Positions 9,332 through 17,939 of a DNA stretch of 64,000 nt are shown piece by piece (position 1 is the stretch's first letter; each line of letters starts with the position of its first letter). Both the position numbers and the translations under genes were made by a program. Location of the stretch: the NCBI GenBank assembly GCA_021777105.1, contig JAIQZQ010000091.1:1-64000 (forward strand), written 5' to 3'. The DNA comes from Candidatus Anammoxibacter sp. Its GTDB lineage: Bacteria > Planctomycetota > Brocadiia > Brocadiales > Anammoxibacteraceae. The notes under the pieces were generated by a model, which saw only the letters and a program-made list of their open reading frames with translations, searched no databases and was not told the DNA's origin.

Positions 9332-11644
9332 CTATGCGCCCTGCGCTTCGCGCTCCGCGCATTCAATCGCTTTTTGAATTAAATCTTTTGCTTTTTTTGT
9401 GTCTTTGGAAAAAGCGGCGTCTTCCACCTGCTTTAAAATATCTGAAAACGGCGAATCGTGATCTTTGCAAAGGTTCGCTATTTTTTTAGTTTGAGCTGTA
9501 ATTTTGCCCGTCAAATAGTAAGGTATCTTCTCAAGGGCGGTAAACTCTTCCGCTAATTTAACGTAAAGGTCGTGAGGTATTGGAGATTTATCATCCTTTT
9601 TCGCTTTTGATACGCCTTGCTCATATCGTAAATACTTCTTTAATAAAGTGATAAATTTGTTTATATTTAATGGTTTGATCAGGTAGTCGGACACGCCGGC
9701 TTTTCCGGCTTCGGCTTGCTGTTCGCTAAACGCGTCGGCTGAAAGCGCCACAATTGGTATATCGCTGCATTCAGGAGTAAGACGTATTTGACGAGTGGCT
9801 TCAAGCCCGTCCATTTCAGGCATGTGCATATCCATGATGATCAGATCAGGTTTTTGTTTCCGCGCGGCTTCAATGCCGTCTTTGCCGTTGTCGACCATTT
9901 TGGGGCTTAAGCTCAATTTTTCAAACAATGCGTTAAGCATCCTCCTGTTCATTATATTGTCTTCAACCACCAATATTTTATTATCGCCGGCGAAGATGAT
10001 ATCATCCCATTTTTTCTCTCTTTTGGATTCAACATCTTCACTGCTTTCAACAAGAGGAATCTTAACCATAAAAACCGTTCCTTTGCCCTCTTCGCTTTTT
10101 AAACCAATTTCTCCGCCTAAAAGTTTTATTAAATTCTTTACGATGCTCAGGCCAAGACCGGTGCCGCCATATTTCCGCGTGGTAGACGCTTCAGCCTGGG
10201 TAAAGGCTTCAAAAATAATATTCTGTCTGTCAAGAGGTATGCCTATGCCTTGATCTTCAATTGTGAATAAAACAAAATCATCCAGGCGCGCGGCTTTAAT
10301 AGAGACGGCTTTCCCCTTCGGAGTAAACTTAATGGCATTGCTTGTCAGGTTCATTAGAATCTGGTTAAGCTTTGTCCTGTCTGAATAGACTATTTCAGGC
10401 AATTCCGGACTGTAGGAAAATGTAAAATCTAAATTTTTCTGCATTGCCTGAGCTTTATTTGTGTGGAATATGCCTTGGACAAGAAGTCTCAGGTTAAGGT
10501 CTTCCATTGATAGGGTTGTCTTACCCGCCTCGATTTTTGAAAGGTCAAGTATGTTGTTAATCAACTCAGACAGGGTTTCGCTGTTTACTTTAATTATTTC
10601 AAGGTATTGTCTAATCTCTTCAGGAGAAGGACTCTCCTTGCCCTGTTTTAATAAAATGGCGGTGAACCCAACTATTGAAGTTAGCGGGGTTCGGATCTCA
10701 TGGCTCATATTGGCAAGAAAGCGGCTTTTACTCTCATTAGCGGAAACAGCCTGGTCGCGCGCCTCGGCAAGCTCAATTGTGCGTTCCCTGACATTTTGCT
10801 CAAGGTTGTGGCTATACTCTTCAAGTTTTGCGTAAGAGGTCTTCAGGTCTTTTGACATCTCTATAAATGTTTGCGCCAAGACTCCGACCTCGTCTTTTGA
10901 ATGAACAACAATCTTGTCGGCCGCGTCAAAATCGCCGCCGGCTAGATCATGGGCTGTTTTTGTAAGGCTTATAAGCGGTTTTGAAAGCCTGCTAAAAAGC
11001 AGAGAGACTAATCCCGCGCCTATTATCAACGCCGCAAAAGCGGTAAAAAAACCGCGTATGACAATGGCTTTGATGCGATTTCTCGCTTTTTCCTTAGAGT
11101 TAAAAATCACCTTGTTTAACTCGTCAAGGGTGTACCCTAGGCGCAAAACTCCCCATGATTCATCGCTTATCTGGATAGGGACAATAAACTCCATATATGA
11201 GACGCCGGACTGGTCGAATTCATTTATTGTGGCATTTTCCTGTTGCAAGGCAAATTTATCCTCTTCTCCCTCAAGCAATGTTTCCTGCAACTGAGGAATT
11301 TTTGTGTGGATATGCGCGATCCCTTTGGAATTAGTCAGTATAATGTAATCAAGTTCATCTTGTTCCCGCACGGCTTTGTCGGTTTGTTTAATAATGCTCA
11401 TAAGGTTGAACGACGCAATCGCATCCTCAACCTGAAAGGCAAGATTATCGGAAAGGGTTTTTCCGCGTTCAACCAGATTCTTCCGCATTAGAGTGATGCG
11501 GCTTCGCAAATCAATGTCAAGGGCCTCTTTTTGCGAGCGCACCAGGACAAATGTAAACACCGCAAACAGGCTTATAATAAGGCCTATCATTGTGAATAGA
11601 AATTTCCACCTAATGCTGTTTCGTAATAGTATTTTTTTTGTCAT
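9332..11644 (-). CDS. Hybrid histidine kinase with extracytoplasmic sensor and HAMP domain
   Basis: About 770 residues. One membrane helix near the N terminus, an extracytoplasmic sensor of about 150 residues, a second helix (IRGFFTAFAALIIGAGLVSL), a HAMP linker, a short coiled coil, HisKA with NMSHEIRTPLTS, HATPase with GTGLGLSIVK and a receiver with LIIMDMHMPEMDG. I start at the ATG at 11644 (MTKKILLRNS) rather than the GTG at 11662, which lies in a repeat. From HisKA to the stop the protein is closely similar to the kinase downstream, including the C-terminal ALYAKLEEEF/LYVKLAEEF helical tail, while the sensor parts are unrelated: a tandem duplication with sensor swapping. No separate output protein lies next to it except the regulators at 14-16 kb. 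Confidence 0.9.
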   Translation of the reverse strand: MTKKILLRNSIRWKFLFTMIGLIISLFAVFTFVLVRSQKEALDIDLRSRITLMRKNLVERGKTLSDNLAFQVEDAIASFNLMSIIKQTDKAVREQDELDYIILTNSKGIAHIHTKIPQLQETLLEGEEDKFALQQENATINEFDQSGVSYMEFIVPIQISDESWGVLRLGYTLDELNKVIFNSKEKARNRIKAIVIRGFFTAFAALIIGAGLVSLLFSRLSKPLISLTKTAHDLAGGDFDAADKIVVHSKDEVGVLAQTFIEMSKDLKTSYAKLEEYSHNLEQNVRERTIELAEARDQAVSANESKSRFLANMSHEIRTPLTSIVGFTAILLKQGKESPSPEEIRQYLEIIKVNSETLSELINNILDLSKIEAGKTTLSMEDLNLRLLVQGIFHTNKAQAMQKNLDFTFSYSPELPEIVYSDRTKLNQILMNLTSNAIKFTPKGKAVSIKAARLDDFVLFTIEDQGIGIPLDRQNIIFEAFTQAEASTTRKYGGTGLGLSIVKNLIKLLGGEIGLKSEEGKGTVFMVKIPLVESSEDVESKREKKWDDIIFAGDNKILVVEDNIMNRRMLNALFEKLSLSPKMVDNGKDGIEAARKQKPDLIIMDMHMPEMDGLEATRQIRLTPECSDIPIVALSADAFSEQQAEAGKAGVSDYLIKPLNINKFITLLKKYLRYEQGVSKAKKDDKSPIPHDLYVKLAEEFTALEKIPYYLTGKITAQTKKIANLCKDHDSPFSDILKQVEDAAFSKDTKKAKDLIQKAIECAEREAQGA

Positions 11645-11654
11645 TTTATTTTGT

Positions 11655-11768
11655 GGCGCCACTAAGGCGCAAAAGCGAATATGCCACTAAGGCACAAAGA
11701 CACTAAAAAAGCTTTAAATGCAACTTAAACTTAAAAGTGAATATGCCACTAAGGCACAAAGGCCTTAA
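11655..11768. repeat. Direct repeats of a GCCACTAAGGC motif
   Basis: The motif GCCACTAAGGCACAAAG occurs three times, variably preceded by AAAGCGAATAT or AAAGTGAATAT. An inverted version (TGCCTTTGTGTCTTAGTGGC) lies at about 12028-12047 and looser relatives at about 27420 and 62830. This is an interspersed non-coding repeat. Confidence 0.6.
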
Positions 11769-11789
11769 AAAAGCTTCACCGAGATTAGG

Positions 11790-11985
11790 GATTCTTATCA
11801 CCCTCCCCTAACCCCTCCCATCAAGGGAGGGGGAATTAAAGGTTTATATTTAATTTCGATATCCCGCCAATTGGGTGAAACTTTTTAAGTTTACGATAAA
11901 AACCAAAACGAATTTAAAAGCCAAATTCCCCTCCCCATAGTGGGAGGGGTTAGGGGAGGGGGGATTTAAAATCTCTTAATTTAAG
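11790..11985. repeat. Compound CCCTCCCC hairpin element, copy 1
   Basis: Two GC-rich hairpin modules in opposite orientation (about 11800-11834 and 11926-11963), each containing CCCCTCCC and GGGAGGGG arms, flank a middle of about 85 AT-rich bases containing CAATTGGGTGAA. The whole unit recurs between the two sheath genes at about 56262-56450. Together the ends act as inverted terminal repeats of about 40 bases, so this looks like a non-autonomous mobile element. The rest of the 11645-12072 gap holds only these repeats. Confidence 0.7.
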
Positions 11986-12072
11986 TTAAATTATCCTCAC
12001 TGCTTTTTTGCCTCGGTCTTTTCGTGCCTTTGTGTCTTAGTGGCGCTTTTTCCTTTTGCTTTTTTGCTAAAA

Positions 12073-13071
12073 TTATTTTTCTTCAATAAACTCGTTTACC
12101 GAGGATAGCGCCCTAGTATTTAACGTGAGGCCATACTCTTCTATTTTATTAAGATTAATCGCGATGTATGAGCCGGCCGGGTCTTGCGTTTTTTCGTTTA
12201 TTTCAGCGCCGTTGGCAATGTTTAAAGCTATTTTCGCCGATTGCCTTGCCATTGTAGGGATGTCGGCGGAGACTATAAAGGCCGCTCCAAAAGCGGCGAA
12301 TATCTTCTCGTAGGCAAATACAGGTTTGCCGGCATCATTGCAAAGTTTAAATATTTGGTCGGCCTGCTTTTTGCCGGAAATAATAACTGGGTCGGGTATT
12401 AGCCATATGGCGTCAACTTTAGGAAGCAGGCCCTTAAGCTCTTTTGACAAATCGCTGTTTTTGTCTATATCCTTGCCTATAATATTTATGCCAATATCCT
12501 TTGCTTCGGCCACCGCATTCTTAAACCATTGTTTGTTGTTTGATTTGCTGTAGAGAATGCCGATAGTGTCAATATCGGGAAAGAAGTAGCGATACATTGT
12601 TAATTGCGTTATTGCGGGAACTTCTCCGGCCACAACAATTGTGTTTTTATTTAAAGGGAGGCGTTGCCAGTTTATGCCGAGGGAGAATATCTTAGGCGCT
12701 TTGCGCGCCAGCTTGTTTGACTGAATGTATGCCTTGGACCCAATACAAAATATTAAATCAGGTTTTTCTTTGCGAATAGTCTTTTCGAGCCACTCCTCGT
12801 CTTTCCATTTGCTGCCAAGATCAATTTCCACTGTTGGGTTGTTATACTTTGCCTTAAATTCGTTTTGCATGATTGAGTACTTTTTGACGGAGGCGTTTGA
12901 ATTGAGGATAAGCGTTTTTTTGTTGTCTTGATCCGCGCGGGCATCCGGCAATAATGCAAAAGCTAATAACAGGACAAGGGCAATTACGGATATCAAACAG
13001 CAACCAACGGCGGATTTCTCCCGTATGTTTATGCGCGTATTCCTTTTAAATTGTGATGTTTGTCTTGTCAT
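12073..13071 (-). CDS. Periplasmic substrate-binding protein, ABC_sub_bind family
   Basis: A 332-residue secreted protein. It has an N-terminal membrane or signal segment (about 25-46) and resembles the ABC_sub_bind (TrpX-like) family: an alpha/beta binding protein with YFFPDIDTIGILYSKSN, VDAIWLIPDP and VFAYEKIFAAFGAAFIVS. No permease or ATPase gene is adjacent, so it is unlikely to work as a standard importer locally. It overlaps the upstream gene (13068-13934) by four bases (ATGA), indicating translational coupling. Lying directly upstream of two sensor kinases, it may hand a ligand to one of them. Family assignment is good; ligand and partner are inference. Confidence 0.75.
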   Translation of the reverse strand: MTRQTSQFKRNTRINIREKSAVGCCLISVIALVLLLAFALLPDARADQDNKKTLILNSNASVKKYSIMQNEFKAKYNNPTVEIDLGSKWKDEEWLEKTIRKEKPDLIFCIGSKAYIQSNKLARKAPKIFSLGINWQRLPLNKNTIVVAGEVPAITQLTMYRYFFPDIDTIGILYSKSNNKQWFKNAVAEAKDIGINIIGKDIDKNSDLSKELKGLLPKVDAIWLIPDPVIISGKKQADQIFKLCNDAGKPVFAYEKIFAAFGAAFIVSADIPTMARQSAKIALNIANGAEINEKTQDPAGSYIAINLNKIEEYGLTLNTRALSSVNEFIEEK

Positions 13072-13934
13072 TTATTTAGAAGCTCTCCATCTTTTTCATC
13101 AATTTTGCGCCATCCATCCAGGCCGAGTATTTGAATGCCTTTATTGCCGTCTTCAGTGTCGCCCATATTTTTAAGAGCAATTAACAATTTGGCGAGATTG
13201 GGGCTATGATTTTCTGGTATTGCCACAACCGGAAGCAGTATATCATCGCTAACGGCAAGAGTGGTTAGCTTGTCGCTAAGCCGTGGATTTATGGCGGATA
13301 GCATATCAAGGCTGCTTTCAGTGGTTAAGGCTGCTTCAGCCAGTCCAAAGCCGACTGATATGAGGGCGTCAATATCTTTAGGCACTGCCAGCAACTGAAA
13401 TGATTCGACAAGTTTTTCATTCTCTTTGCCGAGCATCTGTTTTAAAAGATTTCTTGTATAGTCATCGCTGCCGGCTGAGGCAATGGATGCGCCTTTAAGC
13501 GTTTCAATGCTTTTGACTTCTTTCCTGGCGGTAAGGGCTTTCTTTTGAGTGGTTTTGCCGTCAATAACTCCAACAAGGACGGGTTTGATGCCGTTCTCTT
13601 CTTTTAGCATTTTGTAATGCCAGCTTGAAAGTATTGCCAGCGCTTCCTGGTTGCCTTTAAATTGTTTCTCAAATATATCTTTGTCAATAAATGGTTGAAA
13701 CCGGAATTTACCTGACTTCTTTAGCTGGATATCCATTTTGGATTTAAGGGAAGCAAAATTATCCACATTTGATTCAGGATTGTAGAAATACGCATAGCAG
13801 CCTGATTCAGCGTAAACAATGGAGAGCGCCTGAACGATAGAGAGGCAGAATAGCATTAAAACAAATCGCTTTGCATTCAGGATGGTAAAAATATATTTTA
13901 CTGCCGGCAAAAGATAGGATGTTTTTTGGATCAT
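13068..13934 (-). CDS. PhnD-like periplasmic binding protein
   Basis: About 288 residues from the ATG at 13934 (MIQKTSYLLPAV); the longer frame to 14012 lacks a sensible signal peptide. A signal segment MLFCLSIVQALSIVYA is followed by a type-2 periplasmic binding fold like the phosphonate-binding PhnD family, with ALAILSSWHYKMLKEENGIK, VKSIETLKGASIASAGSDDYTRNLL-type sequence and a C-terminal LDGWRKI. No transport genes flank it. It is translationally coupled to the next binding protein. Such orphan PhnD-like proteins often sit beside histidine kinases; its neighbour 14102-15172 is one. Ligand unknown. Confidence 0.65.
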   Translation of the reverse strand: MIQKTSYLLPAVKYIFTILNAKRFVLMLFCLSIVQALSIVYAESGCYAYFYNPESNVDNFASLKSKMDIQLKKSGKFRFQPFIDKDIFEKQFKGNQEALAILSSWHYKMLKEENGIKPVLVGVIDGKTTQKKALTARKEVKSIETLKGASIASAGSDDYTRNLLKQMLGKENEKLVESFQLLAVPKDIDALISVGFGLAEAALTTESSLDMLSAINPRLSDKLTTLAVSDDILLPVVAIPENHSPNLAKLLIALKNMGDTEDGNKGIQILGLDGWRKIDEKDGELLNK

Positions 13935-14101
13935 GATTATCGCTATTTGTGATGCATGGAGGTCTGTATTTATAATGCCGTGAAAAAGAAAACAAAGCTC
14001 CGGCCCGGACATAATTTCGTTTTTTTTGAGCCGACCCTTAGTTACGGCCTGCTAATAAATAGCAAATTATATGCCAAACAAATTGTTTCTGTGTCTGAGT
14101 T

Positions 14102-15172
14102 CTACTCTTCCTTCCACCAGGGAAGTGTAAATGAGAAGATTGAGCCTTTGTTAATTTCGCTTTTAACTTCTATTATTGATCCATGAGACTGTATTATCTC
14201 ATGCGCAAGCGGGAGGCCGTATCCCGTGCCCTTTTCACCGTCAGTGCCGTCAGTGCTGACCCTTTTATGTTTTTTGAATAACTTGTCGATATTCTCAGGA
14301 TCAATGCCTACGCCGGTGTCAACAACCTCTATCATGAGGCCTTCATCTTTAGAAACAGCGTTAACAACAACTTCGCCTGAAGACGGTGTGAATTTAATTG
14401 CGTTTGACATCAAATTGATTAAAACCTGAAATAAACGATTGTAATCGGCTTTTACCGGCGGGCTCTCACTGACATTGTTGACTATGCGCACATTTTTCTT
14501 TTCAGCCTGGGTTTTAAGCTCGTTGGCGGCTCCACTTGCAATTGGCGCAAAGTCGCACTCTATAAAGTTCATTATAATCTTGCCGCTTTTCATTGCCATT
14601 AGGTCAAGCAAATCATTAACCAGGCTTAAAGCCCTGTTTGACGTCTTCTCCATCTCGGGTATAAACTCGGCGGTGTTTTCAGGAATTTCGGTTAAAAGCC
14701 TGCAAAAAGAGGTAAAGCTCACAATTGGATTGCGCAGATCGTGTGAAACAATGCCCACAAACTCTTCCATCTGTTCATTAACCTTTTTTAATTCTCCTAT
14801 ATAGCTCTGGATACTTAATGCTGATTGTATCCTGGCGCGGAGAACAACGTCATTTAACGGCTTATTTATAAAATCCATGGCGCCGGCCTGAAAACATTCG
14901 TCAAGAAGGTTGTCGTCCGTATCGCTTGTGAGCATTATCACCGGAATGGTTTTATATATTTCGTGAGCTTTAAGTTGTTTTAATATTTTCAAACCGTCGA
15001 TCTCCGGCATATATATGTCCAGCAATATGAGATCGATAGACTCGCCGTCAAGAATATCAAAGATGTGAGTTGCGTATACCGAAGGAACAGGGGTGTGCCC
15101 AAATGAGTTGATTAAGGCCGTAACCTGCTGAAGAGTTGCCTTGTCGTCGTCTATTATTAAAATATTTGCCAT
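14102..15172 (-). CDS. Receiver-histidine kinase (REC-HisKA-HATPase)
   Basis: A soluble 356-residue kinase. I start at 15172 (MANILIIDDDKATLQ), because the upstream 49 codons have no domain and the receiver begins there. The receiver (1-120) has Asp52 in LILLDIYMPEIDG and Lys in FINKPL. HisKA follows with EFVGIVSHDLRNP, then HATPase with DTGVGIDPENI and GTGYGLPLAHEI. It lacks any membrane helix or input domain, so its receiver probably takes phosphate or signal from one of the upstream hybrid kinases. It is transcribed away from the NtrC-type regulator at 15435 and is its likely partner. Confidence 0.9.
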   Translation of the reverse strand: MANILIIDDDKATLQQVTALINSFGHTPVPSVYATHIFDILDGESIDLILLDIYMPEIDGLKILKQLKAHEIYKTIPVIMLTSDTDDNLLDECFQAGAMDFINKPLNDVVLRARIQSALSIQSYIGELKKVNEQMEEFVGIVSHDLRNPIVSFTSFCRLLTEIPENTAEFIPEMEKTSNRALSLVNDLLDLMAMKSGKIIMNFIECDFAPIASGAANELKTQAEKKNVRIVNNVSESPPVKADYNRLFQVLINLMSNAIKFTPSSGEVVVNAVSKDEGLMIEVVDTGVGIDPENIDKLFKKHKRVSTDGTDGEKGTGYGLPLAHEIIQSHGSIIEVKSEINKGSIFSFTLPWWKEE

Positions 15173-15434
15173 AACTAAACATGTTCTTATAAAATGAATT
15201 AAATTTTTAGCATTTTCAAAGCAATAATAGTAGTATAACGAAAAATGATATGCAACATTTTTCTGTCTCGCCGGCGCTTCGCCATAACGCTGATTTGTAT
15301 ATCGCAAAACGTGTTCCAATATATTACGGCATGTTTTTTGCGTAATAATGCGTAATAACTGGAAAGTAAATTGTTATATTGCTAAACTATGAATTTGAAA
15401 AATTGCTATATTGATAAACTGTTAAAATGAGAAA

Positions 15435-16796
15435 ATGGAAAAACTGAATTTTCTATTAGTTGACGACGACAAGCTTACCAGGGCGTTGCTAAAAAGCTAC
15501 CTTGCAAAATGGGGGTTTGATTCGATTGAAGCGGGCAATGGGCGCGAAGGGCTGAACCTGCTTAAAACCAATAGCGTGGATTTAATAATCTCTGATCAGG
15601 AGATGCCTGACATGGGCGGGCTTGAGTTGCTGGAACATGTTAAATCAAGCTATCCCGGCGTGTCATTTATAATGTTGACTGGGCACGGCAGCATAAATAA
15701 CGGCGTCTCGTCAATTAAAAATGGGGCTGATGATTATGTGCTGAAACCGTTTAATCCGGAAGATATGCTTGCAAGGATTAAACGCATTGTAGACTATCGT
15801 TGCCTTGCGGAAGAGAACAAAAAGCTTAAAAACCATCTACAGGATTTGCATAGCTTTCAAAATATAATTACCCGTTCGCCCGCCATGAAAGAGGCTGTGA
15901 CATTGGCCGAGAAGGTCTCAAAAAGTCCGGCAACAACAGTATGCGTAATTGGAGAAAGCGGGACCGGCAAGGAGGTTATGGCCCGCGCAATACATTTTGC
16001 CGGCGATAATATGGAGAACTGTTTTGTGGCTATTAATTGCGCCGCAATTCCGGCTACTCTGCTTGAAAGCGAACTTTTCGGCCATGTAAAAGGCGCGTTT
16101 ACAGGGGCGACTGAAAATCGCAACGGAAAATTTGATTTGGCCCAGGGCGGCACAATACTGCTTGATGAAATAGGCGATATGCCGCTTGATATTCAGGCAA
16201 AACTGCTTAGGGTTTTACAGGAGCGCGTTTATGAGCGCATTGGATCAGGCGAACAAATCAAGGCTAATTTCAGAGTAATTACCGCCACTCACAGAGATAT
16301 AAAAAAAATGGCGGACGAAGGCGCTTTTCGGCAGGACCTTTACCACCGGATAACTCCTTTTCCAATATTTTTACCCCCGCTTAGAGAACGCAAGGAAGAT
16401 ATACCCGCTCTGGCTAACCTTTTTATGGATCAATTGCGCAAGGAGCTTGGCAAGCCGCTGCCCGGCGTATCAAAGCAAGCAATGAACGCGCTTCAGAATT
16501 GCCAATGGCCCGGCAACATCAGAGAACTACGAAACTGCCTGGAACGAGCGGCCATTTTATGCGACAACAGTCCGATTACCCCGCAACTACTTAACATTTC
16601 AGCTTCTGAAGCGCCGGATTTTCAAACAGTTTCAAATAAGGACAAAATCAACATCTCTTTAGACACTGATAACTTTTCACTGGATTACGCTGTTGATCAG
16701 GTGATGGAAGCGGCCCTTAAAATGTGCAATTATAATAAGACGCAGGCTGCAAAGTTGCTCAAGGTTAACAGGAAAATTTTTTACAAACAGAAATAA
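15435..16796 (+). CDS. Sigma-54-dependent response regulator, NtrC family
   Basis: A 453-residue enhancer-binding activator. It has a receiver domain (phospho-acceptor Asp54 in LIISDQEMPDMGG), an AAA+ domain with Walker A GESGTGKE, the sigma-54 contact loop GAFTGA, Walker B GTILLDEIGDM and the arginine finger region FRQDLYHRI, and a C-terminal Fis-type helix-turn-helix (NKTQAAKLLKVNRKIFYKQK). The C terminus stops directly after the recognition helix, slightly shorter than usual. It should activate sigma-54 promoters when phosphorylated. The only -24/-12 promoter I see is at 17483, with matching palindromes between, so it probably drives the genes at 17602-18497. The divergent receiver-kinase gene is its likely partner. 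Confidence 0.95.
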   Translation: MEKLNFLLVDDDKLTRALLKSYLAKWGFDSIEAGNGREGLNLLKTNSVDLIISDQEMPDMGGLELLEHVKSSYPGVSFIMLTGHGSINNGVSSIKNGADDYVLKPFNPEDMLARIKRIVDYRCLAEENKKLKNHLQDLHSFQNIITRSPAMKEAVTLAEKVSKSPATTVCVIGESGTGKEVMARAIHFAGDNMENCFVAINCAAIPATLLESELFGHVKGAFTGATENRNGKFDLAQGGTILLDEIGDMPLDIQAKLLRVLQERVYERIGSGEQIKANFRVITATHRDIKKMADEGAFRQDLYHRITPFPIFLPPLRERKEDIPALANLFMDQLRKELGKPLPGVSKQAMNALQNCQWPGNIRELRNCLERAAILCDNSPITPQLLNISASEAPDFQTVSNKDKINISLDTDNFSLDYAVDQVMEAALKMCNYNKTQAAKLLKVNRKIFYKQK

Positions 16797-16857
16797 TATC
16801 TCTTCCGGCTCAATAACCATATCTTTATCGCAAAAAGATGTCCCACATAGCGGACGC

Positions 16858-16878
16858 ATTGTCCGAAAAAGGGACAAT
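16858..16878. promoter_or_regulatory. Putative enhancer site 1 (21-bp palindrome)
   Basis: ATTGTCC-N7-GGACAAT, a perfect palindrome in its outer seven bases on each side. First of four sites with the same half-site and spacing between the activator gene and the sigma-54 promoter at 17483. Confidence 0.75.
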
Positions 16879-16928
16879 AGCGTTTAACTTGCCATATTTC
16901 AACAAGTTACAACTCAAACCCAACCTCA

Positions 16929-16949
16929 GTTGTCCCTCATTGGGACAAC
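16929..16949. promoter_or_regulatory. Putative enhancer site 2 (21-bp palindrome)
   Basis: GTTGTCC-N7-GGACAAC, again perfectly symmetric, with the outermost base pair changed compatibly from A-T to G-C. It lies 71 bases (about seven helical turns) after site 1, so both fall on a similar face of the helix. Confidence 0.75.
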
Positions 16950-17123
16950 AAATGTAAAAGCCGCAATTCCTTAGACTCATCAATCTAATTGATTTTTCAG
17001 TTTTTTAACGCATATTCGCAGAAGTTCTTGTTCTGTTGTGTAGACGCGTCCACGCGCCGTGGCAGTCAAGGACAATCATGTGTGTTGCAAATAGCGCATA
17101 ACCACGCAGTGTAACCATCGATA

Positions 17124-17144
17124 ATTGTCCTCTAAAGGGACAAT
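17124..17144. promoter_or_regulatory. Putative enhancer site 3 (21-bp palindrome)
   Basis: ATTGTCC-N7-GGACAAT, the same outer halves as site 1 with a different centre, 340 bases upstream of the -12 element. This supports protein binding rather than chance duplication. Confidence 0.75.
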
Positions 17145-17215
17145 TCGGCCGGCTTTCAGGACATACGCGCTTAACTTCAATATTTTCAATAGGTTACGGT
17201 TGTCATGACTTGATT

Positions 17216-17236
17216 GTTGTTACTCAAACGGACAAC
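17216..17236. promoter_or_regulatory. Putative enhancer site 4 (one weak half)
   Basis: GTTGTTA-N7-GGACAAC: the right half matches the consensus, the left half departs in two positions, spacing is kept. Likely a lower-affinity site nearest the promoter. Confidence 0.5.
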
Positions 17237-17482
17237 TCTTGTTAATTTGAAAATTGTGATTATTGCCAACAATTATTGTTCGGTTAAAAAAAAATTAAGC
17301 GATCTATAAAATTTGCGAAAAGCCGTTTGTTAACCTTGCCTGCTTAATCAAAGTTCCATGTAAAACACAATTTCCGGTGTTCACGCAATATTATAAAACA
17401 ATTTAAATGTTCTAAAATATATTACACTACATATCATAAAAGCGATACAGTCAAACATTGATCAAAGTTTAAAAACATCTTT

Positions 17483-17498
17483 TGGCATTCTTCTTGCA
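17483..17498 (+). promoter_or_regulatory. Sigma-54 (-24/-12) promoter
   Basis: TGGCAT-N5-TTGCA matches the consensus TGGCAC-N5-TTGCW except for one base, with the GG and GC doublets exactly 12 bases apart. Transcription would begin about 12 bases downstream, near 17510, leaving a leader of some 90 bases before the gene at 17602. Confidence 0.8.
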
Positions 17499-17601
17499 TT
17501 ATATAATTTTCCATATAGAACAGAAACACGGCAATTTAAATTATCTGATTTATCGCCGCGATGCAATTAGCATATTTAAATTATTAAAAAAGGGGAATAA
17601 A

Positions 17602-17883
17602 ATGACGGCTACTATAAATATTAATAAACTTCGCAAAGGTATGTTTGTGGATTTGTCAAAATCATTATTTAGAAATCCTTTTAGCAAAGATAAATTTCTA
17701 ATTCTATCCGAAAAACAGATACAAAAACTTTTACACTCCGGGATTGTTTATGTGACGGTAGACCTGTCAAAATCAAAAGAAGGCGCGTCAAAATCCCTTG
17801 AAAAGCCTAAAGAAAAGCCGGTAGAGGTATCGTTTTTGCCTGTAGAGGCGGATAACATTTATAACATTGGAGTGTCCCTTTAA
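17602..17883 (+). CDS. Small stand-alone DUF3391-like protein
   Basis: A 93-residue cytoplasmic protein beginning MTATININKLRKGMFVDLS, preceded by a good ribosome site (AGGGGAA at 17591). I reject the longer frame from 17482 because it would start inside the sigma-54 promoter. The pattern LRKGMFVDL, NPF near residue 24 and SGIVYVTVDLSKS resembles the DUF3391 domain that normally precedes HD-GYP phosphodiesterases, here with no catalytic partner. The tail is Lys/Pro-rich. It is first in a two-gene sigma-54 operon. Function unknown; an adaptor or c-di-GMP-linked role would be a guess. Confidence 0.7.
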   Translation: MTATININKLRKGMFVDLSKSLFRNPFSKDKFLILSEKQIQKLLHSGIVYVTVDLSKSKEGASKSLEKPKEKPVEVSFLPVEADNIYNIGVSL

Positions 17884-17939
17884 AAACAATCGCGCATTTG
17901 TGAACGCAAAACAATAAATTACCAAATCGGGGTAATACT

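Larger units (their letters stand above)
16797..17601. other. Long regulatory intergenic region
   Basis: About 800 bases without a gene. It contains the four RTTGTCC-N7-GGACAAY sites, the sigma-54 promoter and an AT-rich stretch between them suited to DNA bending. No sigma-70 promoter stands out. A frame that opens at 17482 begins inside the promoter and has no ribosome site, so I read it as leader. Confidence 0.7.

Noticed and set aside
17482..17601. Longer start for the DUF3391-like gene
   Set aside because: It would begin inside the sigma-54 promoter and lacks a ribosome site, whereas 17602 has a good one.
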